This document shows, piece after piece, positions 1-9,758 of a DNA stretch of 64,000 nucleotides; within the stretch, counting starts at the first letter, position 1; each line of letters starts with the position of its first letter. The notes beneath the pieces are model-generated. The model worked only from the letters and a program-made list of their open reading frames with translations, was not told the DNA's origin and searched no databases. Origin of the DNA: Flavobacterium sp. MC2016-06 (GTDB lineage Bacteria; Bacteroidota; Bacteroidia; Flavobacteriales; Flavobacteriaceae); assembly GCF_009711165.2 (NCBI RefSeq), contig NZ_WMID02000031.1:1-64000 (forward strand), in the 5' to 3' direction. Made by a program: the position numbers and the translations under genes.

Positions 1-1
1 A

Positions 2-3000
2 TTGACTCCAAACGGAAAAACAGATCGTAAAGCCTTACCGGGTATCTCAGGCGAAGATTTGATCAGACGTGAATATGTGGCACCAACAACAGCAATAGAA
101 ATTGGACTGGCTAAGATCTGGGAAGAAGTTTTAAATGTTGAAAAACTTGGAATTCACGATGATTTTTTTGAACTGGGAGGACATAGTATAAAATTAGGAA
201 AACTAATTAATACCTATCAAAAGAAGTTTGATGTAAAATTAAGCTTTAGTCAATTGTTCAAGAATACGTCTTTAATCTCTCATGCAGGTTTAATTTCTAA
301 ATCAGGGAAATTAAAATATAAAGAAATAGAGAAAGTTGCAATTTCTAAAAGTTATCCTTTATCAGATGCGCAACGCAGATTATGGGTTTTGAGCCAATTT
401 GAACAAAATTCAATTGCTTACAACATGCCTTCGTATCATGTGTTAGAAGGAGGATATGATATCGATAACTTAAAAAAGGCCATTGATGCTACAATAGACA
501 GACATGAAATTTTAAGAACTGTATTTAGAGAAAATGAATCGGGAGAGATTCAACAATGGATTTTAAATAGAGAAGCGATTAATTTTAAGATTGATTATTG
601 TGACTTTAGTACTTCAGATAATAAACAATTAAGTATTAAAGAATATATTCAAAAAGATTCAAAAGTAGCATTCGATTTAGAAAATGGTCCATTATTAAGA
701 GCTTCTTTACTTCAGTTATCTGAGAATAATTTTGTTTTTTATTACAATATGCATCACATCATAAGCGATGGATGGTCAATGGATATATTGACCAAAGATG
801 TGTTGGCGTATTATAAATTCTATACAAACAGCACTACACCAAACTTACCGGAATTAAGAATTCAATACAAGGATTATTCTGTATGGCAGTTAAATCAATT
901 AAAAGAAACTTCTCATAAGGCACATCAATTATTTTGGTTAGATAAACTTTCAGGAGAGTTACCGGTAATTGACTTACCATCGACAAAAAAACGTCCGGTA
1001 GTAAAAACCAATAATGGTGAACGTCTAGGAACTTATCTGTCAAAAAATATATCTCATGATTTAAAAACTTTTTGTCAGGAAAAAGGAGGTAGTTTATTTA
1101 TGGGACTTGTGGCATCATTAAATGCTTTGTTTTACAGATATACTTCTCAGGAAGATTTTATAATAGGAAGCCCAGTTGCCGGAAGAGATCATATAGATCT
1201 TGAAAATCAAATTGGTTTTTATTTGAATATGATTCCATTGAGAAACAAAATTAATCCTGAAAATGATTTTGATGCATTATTCGAAGATGTAAAGTCAGTC
1301 GTATTAGATACTTACGAACATAAACAATATCCGTTTGATCGTTTGGTAGAAGATTTAGAATTGCAAAGAGACATGGGCAGAAGTGCTATTTTCGATGTAG
1401 TTATAATGCTTCAAAATGTTGGAGAAAAAACGACAAACTCAAACGTGTCGGAAGAATTCACCAATACAATTTCTTCTTTGGGAAAATCAGTTTCTAAGTT
1501 TGATATTGAAATTAATTTTGAAGAAGTAGGAGATTTAATTTCCTTCCAGATTAATTATAATACAGATGTTTATGATAATGATATAATCATAGGATTTATG
1601 AAGCATTACATAGAAATTCTTAAAGCTGTGCTTCAATCACCTGCCGAACCAATATATAAAGTCGATTACTTGTCAGCAATCGAAAAGAAACAGGTTTTAG
1701 AGGATTTTAACAGCAACAAAAGAGAGGTTTCTAAAGCGTTAACCATAGTAGATTTGTTTGCTAACCAAGTAAAAGAAAATCCTGATAATACAGCTCTTGT
1801 ATTTAAAAATAAAAAATTAAGCTACAAAGAGTTAGATGAGGTTTCAGACCAATTGTCCTACTACTTATTATCAGCATACAATATACAAATCGAAGATTTT
1901 ATTGGTGTAAAGCTAGAAAGAAACGAATGGTTAGTTATTGCACTTCTTTCGGTATTAAAAACGGGAGCAGCTTATGTACCTATTGATCCTGCATATCCTG
2001 TAGAAAGGATGAAATACATTGAAAAAGATGCCAATTGTAAAATTGTTATTGATCAGGAATTATTAGAGGCTTTTGAGAGAACTGACATAAAAAATGAACC
2101 TTTTAAAATAGCTCTAACGCCAGAAAATTTAGCGTACGTTATTTATACATCAGGTTCTACAGGAATGCCAAAAGGAGTAATGATAGAGCACAGAAATGCG
2201 GTTTCATTCTTAAGCAATTTAGATTTCGAACTAGGATTTAAAGGTTATAACATTGTAGCAGGAACAACGAATGTAGTTTTTGATATATCATTTCTTGAAA
2301 TATTCGGGACCTTATGCAGCGGTAGAAAACTGATATTCTTTTCGTCAGAAGAATTGATGTCTCCAGAATTATTCATGGATACTTTACACGATAATAAAAT
2401 AGAAGTATTACAAGTAACACCATCAAGATTTAGTCAAATATCTGAAGTTTTTGCATCAAATCCTTCTCCATATTTAAAACAGCTTTTAATGGGTGGAGAG
2501 CCGTTTCCAAGAACAGTTTACGATAACCTAAACAAGTATTCTGATCTTAATATAACAAACGTATACGGACCTACAGAAACTACAATATGGAGTACAAGTT
2601 TAGATATCAATTCAAGTAAATACTTAAGTATAGGTAAGCCAATGGCAAACGAAAACGTACTTATTTTATCTAATAAGCTACAAATTCAGCCAATAGGAGT
2701 AGTGGGAGAATTATACATTTCAGGCGATGGTCTGGCAAGAGGATATCTTAATAAAGAACAGCTAACGAACGAAAAATTTATCGAAAACCCTTATAACAAA
2801 GGAACTAAGATATACGGAACCGGAGATTTAGCCAGATGGAGACTCGACGGAAATATTGAGTACGCAGAAAGAAAAGATGATCAGGTAAAAATTAGAGGAC
2901 ATCGTATAGAACTTGGAGAAATTGAAAATGTATTACTTCAGCAAAAAGAAATTGAACAGGCTATAGTTCTGGTTAAAGAGAAAGAGGGAGAAAAATTTAT

Positions 3001-4783
3001 TATTTCTTACTTGGTTGGTCACGATATGGACATTGAAGCCATTCGTATGAAACTTGCCGAATTTTTACCAAGCTATATGTTACCAAGTTATTTTGTGATT
3101 TTGGATAAAATGCCTTTGAACTCAAGCGGAAAAACAGATAAAAAAGCATTATTAGCGATTGATAAAATGGAAACATCTTCAAAAAACTATGTTGCTCCTC
3201 GTACCAAAGAAGAGAAAATAGTGATATCGATTTGTGAGAAGTTGTTGAAAAAAGAAAATATCAGCATTAATGAAAATTTTTACAACATTGGCGGAGATTC
3301 ATTAAAAATAATACAATTAATGAACCAATTGAATCGTGAAGGATATGCGATAAAAGTCGAACAAGTTTTTAAAACACCAGATTTTGAAGCTTTAGCTAAA
3401 GTCATAACACTTAGAAAAAACAGTATTGAATTAGATCTGACTGAAGATGCAATTTTTAATTCGGAACTGGATATCGCAAATGAGAAGATAAATTGGAAGA
3501 TAGGTGATAAAGTGCAGATATCTGAAAATCAAAAGTATGTGATGAAACTTAAGAATTCTGAAGGTTTTATAGGTCCATTTAAGATACAAAAATCTGGTAC
3601 AGAATACATCGAGTCGCAATTGCGTGAGTTTTTGAATAATTTTCCGGATCTGAATATTGAATTTGTAAAAGAGGGAGATTTTATTTATCAAAAACGAGTG
3701 TCTTATCAGGATTTAAAAATCGCGGTTAGTTCACAGGATTTAGATTTTAGTAATACCGTTAATATTTCACAAGCAATAGCAAATGAAATTCCATTAAAAC
3801 CATACGATTTTTTCGAAGGAGAACTTATCCGATTATTTGTCTTTAATGATATAAATGAGAGCAACGAATCTTACATACATATTGCAATTAGTCACATAAT
3901 AGCAGATATGTATACGTGTAATGTTTTGCAGCAGGAGTTAAAGAATTTCATGGGTAAAAACAAAATTTTAAAGAACCAATATCCAGCTTCTGGTTTTGAT
4001 TTTGCTTTATGGCAACAAAAATATTTAATATCTGAAACAGGACTAAAAGATCGATTTTTCTGGATTAATGATTTAAAAAAATCAAACCTTGAATTATTGT
4101 CAAATCAAAAATCATATAAATTAAAAAAGCATGATTATACAAGTGAAAGTAAAAAAGTACTGCATACTACACAGAAAATAGTAGTTACGGGACAAAAATT
4201 TGAGCAAATTAAACAATTGGCACAAAACTTAAATATTCCATTATCTGGATTATTTATGGGATTTCACCAGTATTTAATCCAAGAATGTTTTAAAGAGCAA
4301 TTTCATTTTCAATTAATCACAGTTTCCGGACGAGAAAGTATCGTTGATGAATTTGATACTTCAGAAGTTCTAGGTGCTTTCAACAATGTTATACCATTGA
4401 GATTAATTTCTAATGCAAATGATTCGTTTTATGATTTGTTTCAAAACGTGTATTTGAATTACCTAAATGCAAGAATGCATCAGATAATACCATACGAAAC
4501 AATTAGAGAAGACTTTTTTGTCGAAACAAAAATTGATATGGATTTATGTAGAATGGCAGGGGTGAATTTTCACGAAATACAAGGAACTTTTGAAGAAAAC
4601 AAAACAAATAAATTAATTCTGGGAACCCAAATCTTATCAAGTGAACATCCCCTAGATATCATCTGTAAAGTGAGAGATAACGGAATTGAAATTGGTCTTG
4701 TTTATCAACAAAATGATGGAGTTGCCTTTCGATTAGATTCTCTTTTAGAGAACGTCATTGACAAGATAAGCACCATAAAATAA
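2..4783 (+). CDS. Non-ribosomal peptide synthetase, C-terminal part (A-end, PCP, C, A(Gly), PCP, C-like); cut by window edge
   Basis: The reading frame is open at base 2, where it codes for the last adenylation motif (NGK, residues 4-6), so the true start lies upstream. Domains in order: end of an A domain; PCP with GGHS serine at about residue 62; condensation domain with an intact HHxxxDG at 251-257; A domain at about 575-1065 with YTSGSTG near 713 and TGDLARW; PCP with GGDS serine at 1100; and a divergent condensation-like domain from about 1180 to the end. In that last domain the HHxxxDG motif reads SHIIADM, so the catalytic second His (1298) and Asp (1302) remain but the first His and the Gly are lost. 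Reading the A pocket against GrsA positions gives DILQLGVIWK, close to glycine codes of the DhbF type. No thioesterase is fused. The second NRPS at 9759 should continue the line. Family certain; substrate inferred. Confidence 0.96.
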   Translation: MTPNGKTDRKALPGISGEDLIRREYVAPTTAIEIGLAKIWEEVLNVEKLGIHDDFFELGGHSIKLGKLINTYQKKFDVKLSFSQLFKNTSLISHAGLISKSGKLKYKEIEKVAISKSYPLSDAQRRLWVLSQFEQNSIAYNMPSYHVLEGGYDIDNLKKAIDATIDRHEILRTVFRENESGEIQQWILNREAINFKIDYCDFSTSDNKQLSIKEYIQKDSKVAFDLENGPLLRASLLQLSENNFVFYYNMHHIISDGWSMDILTKDVLAYYKFYTNSTTPNLPELRIQYKDYSVWQLNQLKETSHKAHQLFWLDKLSGELPVIDLPSTKKRPVVKTNNGERLGTYLSKNISHDLKTFCQEKGGSLFMGLVASLNALFYRYTSQEDFIIGSPVAGRDHIDLENQIGFYLNMIPLRNKINPENDFDALFEDVKSVVLDTYEHKQYPFDRLVEDLELQRDMGRSAIFDVVIMLQNVGEKTTNSNVSEEFTNTISSLGKSVSKFDIEINFEEVGDLISFQINYNTDVYDNDIIIGFMKHYIEILKAVLQSPAEPIYKVDYLSAIEKKQVLEDFNSNKREVSKALTIVDLFANQVKENPDNTALVFKNKKLSYKELDEVSDQLSYYLLSAYNIQIEDFIGVKLERNEWLVIALLSVLKTGAAYVPIDPAYPVERMKYIEKDANCKIVIDQELLEAFERTDIKNEPFKIALTPENLAYVIYTSGSTGMPKGVMIEHRNAVSFLSNLDFELGFKGYNIVAGTTNVVFDISFLEIFGTLCSGRKLIFFSSEELMSPELFMDTLHDNKIEVLQVTPSRFSQISEVFASNPSPYLKQLLMGGEPFPRTVYDNLNKYSDLNITNVYGPTETTIWSTSLDINSSKYLSIGKPMANENVLILSNKLQIQPIGVVGELYISGDGLARGYLNKEQLTNEKFIENPYNKGTKIYGTGDLARWRLDGNIEYAERKDDQVKIRGHRIELGEIENVLLQQKEIEQAIVLVKEKEGEKFIISYLVGHDMDIEAIRMKLAEFLPSYMLPSYFVILDKMPLNSSGKTDKKALLAIDKMETSSKNYVAPRTKEEKIVISICEKLLKKENISINENFYNIGGDSLKIIQLMNQLNREGYAIKVEQVFKTPDFEALAKVITLRKNSIELDLTEDAIFNSELDIANEKINWKIGDKVQISENQKYVMKLKNSEGFIGPFKIQKSGTEYIESQLREFLNNFPDLNIEFVKEGDFIYQKRVSYQDLKIAVSSQDLDFSNTVNISQAIANEIPLKPYDFFEGELIRLFVFNDINESNESYIHIAISHIIADMYTCNVLQQELKNFMGKNKILKNQYPASGFDFALWQQKYLISETGLKDRFFWINDLKKSNLELLSNQKSYKLKKHDYTSESKKVLHTTQKIVVTGQKFEQIKQLAQNLNIPLSGLFMGFHQYLIQECFKEQFHFQLITVSGRESIVDEFDTSEVLGAFNNVIPLRLISNANDSFYDLFQNVYLNYLNARMHQIIPYETIREDFFVETKIDMDLCRMAGVNFHEIQGTFEENKTNKLILGTQILSSEHPLDIICKVRDNGIEIGLVYQQNDGVAFRLDSLLENVIDKISTIK

Positions 4784-4854
4784 ACTTTTTAATTAAATGC
4801 AGTTCCCTTGTAACTATATAAATCAAAGGATTACTGTCTAAATAATAAAATAAA

Positions 4855-7284
4855 ATGAATATGCCTTCTATAAAAATTAACCGAATGAAAAACAAACAGA
4901 ATAACAAGAATCTCTTAATGCTAATATTGCTTTTAATTCCTTATTTGGCAATTTCTCAGATAGAACTAAAAGGAAAAGTAAAGAGTAATGCAGCTCCTGT
5001 ACCGTTTGTGAATGTGGTACTTGTTGACTCGCTTGGTACTTTAAAATCTGGCGTAACTACAGATATGGATGGTGCATTTGCAATCAAAGCCGTTAAAGGA
5101 GTATATACTCTTAAAGTTAGTTTGTTAGGGTATAAAAGCTGGGATAAAAAAATCAGCTTAGAAAATAATACGACTCTGGACGATATCATTTTAATTTCGG
5201 AAGCACAAAGTTTAAATGAAGTTGTTGTTACAAGCAAAAAAAGAGTTTTTGAACAACAAATGGATCGTCTGGTATTTAATGTGGAGAATAGCCCTACTGC
5301 GAGTACAGGTAATGCCTTAGATGCATTAAAAGTAGCGCCGGGTCTTATGATTCAAAATGGTTCGATTAGTATTCTGGGCAAAGGATCATCACAAGTCATG
5401 ATTAATGGTAAATTGATGCAAATGTCTGGTGAAGATTTAGTTAGCTTTTTGAATTCAATTCCTGCTGGTAACATAAAAAAAATCGAAATTATTACGACAC
5501 CACCAGCTCAGTATGATGCAGCAGGAAATGGCGGACTAATCAATATAATTTATAAAGAAGGAATTAAAAACTCCTGGAAGAATTCATCTTCTTTCGCCTA
5601 TGATCAAAACCAGTACAATTATATTACATTAGGTAATGATTTCCTGTACAATAAAAACAAACTTAGATTCTCTCTGGGTTTAAATGGAAGTATTGGTGCT
5701 TACAGAGCTCTTGAAAGTTTTGATGCTTTATCTACAAATAAGCTGCAAGAGCTGGATTCAGATACGAAACAAAAAAAGAACAGTTTTACAGGCAGGGCTT
5801 CAATTGATTACGATATTACAAAAAGTACAGTTTTAGGTTTTATGTACTTAGGAAATCTAAGAAGACCGGATCAGGATAATAAATCAGTTACACAAATATT
5901 TGATACTAATAATAATCTTGAGCAAATAATTCAAAGTAAAGGATTTAATGACAGGGCATATAATAGTAATATCTATGACATGAATATTATGTCGAAATTA
6001 GATACTTTGGGTAGAAAACTAACTGTAGATTTTAGCTATTTAGATTATAATGTAGAACAAAATAACAGGTTCGTAACAAATACATCAGATCCTAATGATC
6101 CAACTTCTGTAAAGCAACAAGTATCTCTTAATAATTCAGGACAGGCAATTGAAAATTTTAGTACAAAGATTGATATTGAGCATCCAACAAAATTCGCCAA
6201 CTTCTCTTATGGTGGTAAATTAAGCTTTAATAAATCAAATAGTGATGTCAAATTTTATGATGCGACATTGAATCCTCCGGTTCTGGATGAATCTCAATCT
6301 AATGAGTTTGAATATAAAGAGAATATTCAGGCCTTATATTTCAGTGGTTCAAAGAAAATAAATACAAAGCTGAATTTACAATTAGGACTAAGAATAGAAA
6401 ATACAACCACAACAGGTTTTTCAAAGACGATAAATCAAACCAATAAGAGAGACTATTTTAAATTGTTTCCTACATTTTATCTTTCGTATAACTCAAATGA
6501 CAATAATAATTTTGTTGTTAATTACGGAAGAAGAATTAACCGCCCTGGATTTAATGATTTAAATCCATATCGATTTTACCTGAACAACAACAGTTATTCT
6601 GTAGGGAATCCTTTTTTACAGCCGTCGTTTAGCGATAATTTTGATTTTACTCACACTTTTAAGAAAAAACTAAGTTCAAATGTGTTTTTTAGAATTACTA
6701 ATGATAACTACGGGATATTTTTTACTACAGATGTAGTAAATGATATACAGGTTATAACGAGAAAAAACTACTCGAAGGAATATTATTACGGTATTAGCGA
6801 AACCTACACATTTGATAAATATTCCTGGTGGACAAGCCAAAACAGCGTATCGGTTTTGGGTTCTAAAACTACTTTACTTGATAATATAAACGCAGAGGTT
6901 CAAAACGGAACCAGATTCTATTTCTCTACTAACAATACTTTTTCACTAACCAAAACAACAAAACTAGAAGTTAATTACTGGTACAGCTCAAAATACAAAA
7001 GAGGATTGTATGAAAACGGCCAGTCGTCTAGTTTCGATATAGGATTTAGACAAAACGTGTTAAAAGATGACCTGAAGATTGTTCTTTTATTTACTGATAT
7101 ATTCAATAAATCATATCTAAATAACAACAGATCAGTTGTAAATGGAGTAGAACAAGTAGGAAACTTTAATTACAGTAACAGATTTGCCAGACTTTCTCTT
7201 CTTTACAGTTTTGGAAGCAAGAAAGTAAAAGCCGACAATAAAAAATTTGGTAATGAAGAAGAACAAAGACGTTCAGGAATTTAA
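4855..7284 (+). CDS. TonB-dependent outer-membrane receptor with carboxypeptidase-regulatory-like N-domain
   Basis: The 809-residue protein has a hydrophobic signal segment ending AIS, a CarboxypepD_reg-like beta-sandwich (about residues 35-120), a plug-like region (about 130-230) and a long barrel region rich in alternating aromatic residues, of the outer-membrane beta-barrel (OMP_b-brl_3) type. It is not a SusC: it is shorter and has no SusD partner beside it. It sits between two NRPS genes in the same direction, so it may import or export the peptide product, or a metal complex of it. That role is inferred. The first ATG is kept; an in-frame ATG at 4885 (MKNKQNNK) would give a more compact signal peptide and is a good alternative start. 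Confidence 0.9.
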   Translation: MNMPSIKINRMKNKQNNKNLLMLILLLIPYLAISQIELKGKVKSNAAPVPFVNVVLVDSLGTLKSGVTTDMDGAFAIKAVKGVYTLKVSLLGYKSWDKKISLENNTTLDDIILISEAQSLNEVVVTSKKRVFEQQMDRLVFNVENSPTASTGNALDALKVAPGLMIQNGSISILGKGSSQVMINGKLMQMSGEDLVSFLNSIPAGNIKKIEIITTPPAQYDAAGNGGLINIIYKEGIKNSWKNSSSFAYDQNQYNYITLGNDFLYNKNKLRFSLGLNGSIGAYRALESFDALSTNKLQELDSDTKQKKNSFTGRASIDYDITKSTVLGFMYLGNLRRPDQDNKSVTQIFDTNNNLEQIIQSKGFNDRAYNSNIYDMNIMSKLDTLGRKLTVDFSYLDYNVEQNNRFVTNTSDPNDPTSVKQQVSLNNSGQAIENFSTKIDIEHPTKFANFSYGGKLSFNKSNSDVKFYDATLNPPVLDESQSNEFEYKENIQALYFSGSKKINTKLNLQLGLRIENTTTTGFSKTINQTNKRDYFKLFPTFYLSYNSNDNNNFVVNYGRRINRPGFNDLNPYRFYLNNNSYSVGNPFLQPSFSDNFDFTHTFKKKLSSNVFFRITNDNYGIFFTTDVVNDIQVITRKNYSKEYYYGISETYTFDKYSWWTSQNSVSVLGSKTTLLDNINAEVQNGTRFYFSTNNTFSLTKTTKLEVNYWYSSKYKRGLYENGQSSSFDIGFRQNVLKDDLKIVLLFTDIFNKSYLNNNRSVVNGVEQVGNFNYSNRFARLSLLYSFGSKKVKADNKKFGNEEEQRRSGI

Positions 7285-7341
7285 TATCTCAGGTTAGAAA
7301 AATAGCACCAAGTTTCGAATATTAATTATAATATAAAAAAT

Positions 7342-8049
7342 ATGAAATATCAATTATTCTTACTCCATTTTGCAGGAGGGAGTATCTATTCGTTCGATTT
7401 TCTCAAGAAATATTTAAGATCAAATGTTGAATTTATACCCCTTGAATTACCTGGTAGAGGGAAACGATTTAGCGAGAGGTTGCTAAAAAATAAAAAAGAA
7501 GTAATCGAAGATTATGTCACTCAAATTAAAACATTGAGAAATGATAAACCCTATTTAATATTTGGGCATAGTATGGGCGCAACGTTAGGATTATCCGTTG
7601 CAGAAAAAATGGAAAAAAATGGAGATCTCCCGGAAGCTTTAATAGTTTCCGGTAATCCGGGACCGGGAATAGAAAAAGAAGACAATACAAAACGATATCT
7701 TTTAGAAGATAATGATTTCAAAATTGTATTAAAAGACTTAGGCGGAATTCCGGATGAGGTACTCGAAAATGATGAACTATATGAATTTTTTAGCCCAATA
7801 ATCAGAGCTGATTTTGAAGTGCTAGAAAATGATAATTTCTCTGAAGAAGGAATCGTTATCAATACACCTCTATATGCAATGATGGGAGATCTCGAAGAAA
7901 CAAGTGATAAAATTGAAAATTGGAAAAACTTTACCAACAATGATTTTCAATTCAGGATTTTAAAAGGAAACCATTTTTTTATTAATGAACACACTCAGGA
8001 ATTGGTAAAGGTAATTGAGAATTATTCTGTCAATCTAATCGTTAAATAA
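7342..8049 (+). CDS. Type II (external) thioesterase of the NRPS cluster
   Basis: The 235-residue alpha/beta hydrolase shows the thioesterase II pattern: an N-terminal HFAGGS loop, LPGRGKR near residue 40, the nucleophile elbow GHSMG with Ser77, an acidic residue in MMGDLEE, and a late His in KGNHFF. Enzymes of this family remove misloaded acyl or aminoacyl groups from carrier proteins. No thioesterase domain is fused to either NRPS, so this protein may do more than editing, but that is speculation. It ends 6 bp before the exporter gene and is certainly co-transcribed with it. Confidence 0.93.
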   Translation: MKYQLFLLHFAGGSIYSFDFLKKYLRSNVEFIPLELPGRGKRFSERLLKNKKEVIEDYVTQIKTLRNDKPYLIFGHSMGATLGLSVAEKMEKNGDLPEALIVSGNPGPGIEKEDNTKRYLLEDNDFKIVLKDLGGIPDEVLENDELYEFFSPIIRADFEVLENDNFSEEGIVINTPLYAMMGDLEETSDKIENWKNFTNNDFQFRILKGNHFFINEHTQELVKVIENYSVNLIVK

Positions 8050-8055
8050 CTTATC

Positions 8056-9711
8056 ATGATTAAATTAAAATTTAAAGAATTACTATTTATAGTTTTCTAC
8101 GCGCTTTCGAACACCATTTTAAGTTTTGGAATTATATATATAATTAATAGTACGGTTTCCGGCAAAGCTGAATTCCAAAATGATTATATGGGAATCGTTT
8201 TTGTTGCAACTGTCATTTATACTTATCTGTTAAATATAAACTTTCAAAAATGGCTCAATAAACTGACCTACGATATACTTTATAAAAATGAAGAATTAAT
8301 TTTTTATAAAATATTAAAAGCTCCTTTGATCACCTTAGAAAGATTAGGTTCACAAAGATTCTACACTACTATCGAAGATTTAAGAGTTTTCTCGGCTTTT
8401 CCGGAAATTGTAACTCATACGTTTAACTCTTTGTTAATGTTGATATTGTGTTTGGTTTATCTCTTTACATTATCTGTTCCTTCGGCATTGATAGTTGTGG
8501 CATTGATAGTTGTAGTAGCATTTATTTACTTTTTAGTAATTAATAAAATGGCTCCATTAGTAGATATATTACGAAAATACAATGAATCATATTTTAAGTA
8601 TGTCGAAGATGTAATAAAAGGATTTAAAGGCTTGAAATTAAGTTCACACAGAAGCGAAAATTTGATGGATAAATTTCTAGCGCCAAATAGAAGATTGGCT
8701 AAAGACTTGGATTTCAAAGTTAATTTTGTCTTTTTATCCATAAACCTCATTAGTCAGTATGGTTTGTATTTAATCATTGGTACGATTCTTTTTCTTCTGC
8801 CTTTATTTGATCTCTTAAAAAGAGAAGACGTTATTACTTATGTAATGATCCTAATGTTTATTTCAGGACCAATCAATAATCTAATCAATATGCAAAAAGT
8901 GTACACCAGACTATTTGTAGGAAAAAACAGAATTAAAAAATTCCTGAATGATTTTGATATAAGTAATGAAGATCTTCTAGAAGTAGACAATAAAATTGAG
9001 GAAAAAACTGATTTTAACAAACTTGAATTTGAAGATATACACTTTAGTTATCAAAAAAAATCTTTAGATAATTCATTTAGCTTAGGTCCCGTTAATCTTT
9101 CTATACAAAAAGGAGAAACCATATTTGTTATTGGCGGAAACGGAAGCGGAAAAAGTACATTCATCAATATTCTAACTGGTATGTATAAACCATCAGTAGG
9201 AAAAATAATTTTAGATGATCAAATTGTAGACAAAGACAATCCGGTTCAAAACCTAATTTCGGCAGTTTTTACAGATAATTATATTTACTCTAATAACTAC
9301 GACAATTATTCCCTTGAAAATAATAAAAGATATCAGGAATTGTTGGAAGTAATGGAACTGGATAAAATAATTCTGGACGATAAAGAAGATTCAGCACGAA
9401 GAAACTTCTCTAAAGGACAAAGTAAAAGAATGTCCTTGATTTTTGCTCTCCTTGAAAACAAACCAATTCTAGTACTCGATGAGTGGGCTGCAGATCAGGA
9501 TCCTCATTTTAGAAAGTATTTCTACGAAAATTTGCTGCCTAAACTTAAAAATGAAGGAAAAACAATTATAGCAGTAACACATGATGACGCTTATTTTAAG
9601 CATGCTGACAGAATAATTAAATTCGATTACGGACAAATTGTAAAAGATTTTAAAGTACAGGAAGAGGTACTAAACACCGAGAGTTTATGGTACACTGAAG
9701 TTAGTAATTAA
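8056..9711 (+). CDS. ABC exporter, SyrD/PvdE-like cyclic-peptide export family (fused TM and ATPase)
   Basis: The N-terminal 290 residues hold about six membrane segments; the rest is an ATP-binding domain. Walker A is GGNGSGKS with Lys366, the signature region reads FSKGQSKRMS, and Walker B reads LVLDEWAADQDPHFR. The DEWAADQDP stretch is typical of the cyclic peptide transporter family (SyrD, PvdE). This half-transporter should act as a homodimer in the inner membrane and move the NRPS product to the periplasm, with the TonB-dependent receptor as a possible outer-membrane partner. An in-frame tandem duplication of 15 bp at 8484-8513 repeats ALIVV within one membrane helix. Confidence 0.92.
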   Translation: MIKLKFKELLFIVFYALSNTILSFGIIYIINSTVSGKAEFQNDYMGIVFVATVIYTYLLNINFQKWLNKLTYDILYKNEELIFYKILKAPLITLERLGSQRFYTTIEDLRVFSAFPEIVTHTFNSLLMLILCLVYLFTLSVPSALIVVALIVVVAFIYFLVINKMAPLVDILRKYNESYFKYVEDVIKGFKGLKLSSHRSENLMDKFLAPNRRLAKDLDFKVNFVFLSINLISQYGLYLIIGTILFLLPLFDLLKREDVITYVMILMFISGPINNLINMQKVYTRLFVGKNRIKKFLNDFDISNEDLLEVDNKIEEKTDFNKLEFEDIHFSYQKKSLDNSFSLGPVNLSIQKGETIFVIGGNGSGKSTFINILTGMYKPSVGKIILDDQIVDKDNPVQNLISAVFTDNYIYSNNYDNYSLENNKRYQELLEVMELDKIILDDKEDSARRNFSKGQSKRMSLIFALLENKPILVLDEWAADQDPHFRKYFYENLLPKLKNEGKTIIAVTHDDAYFKHADRIIKFDYGQIVKDFKVQEEVLNTESLWYTEVSN

Positions 9712-9758
9712 CCAGTGTTTCAATTCAGTAGAATTTCTAATCTAATAGCTCTATTATT

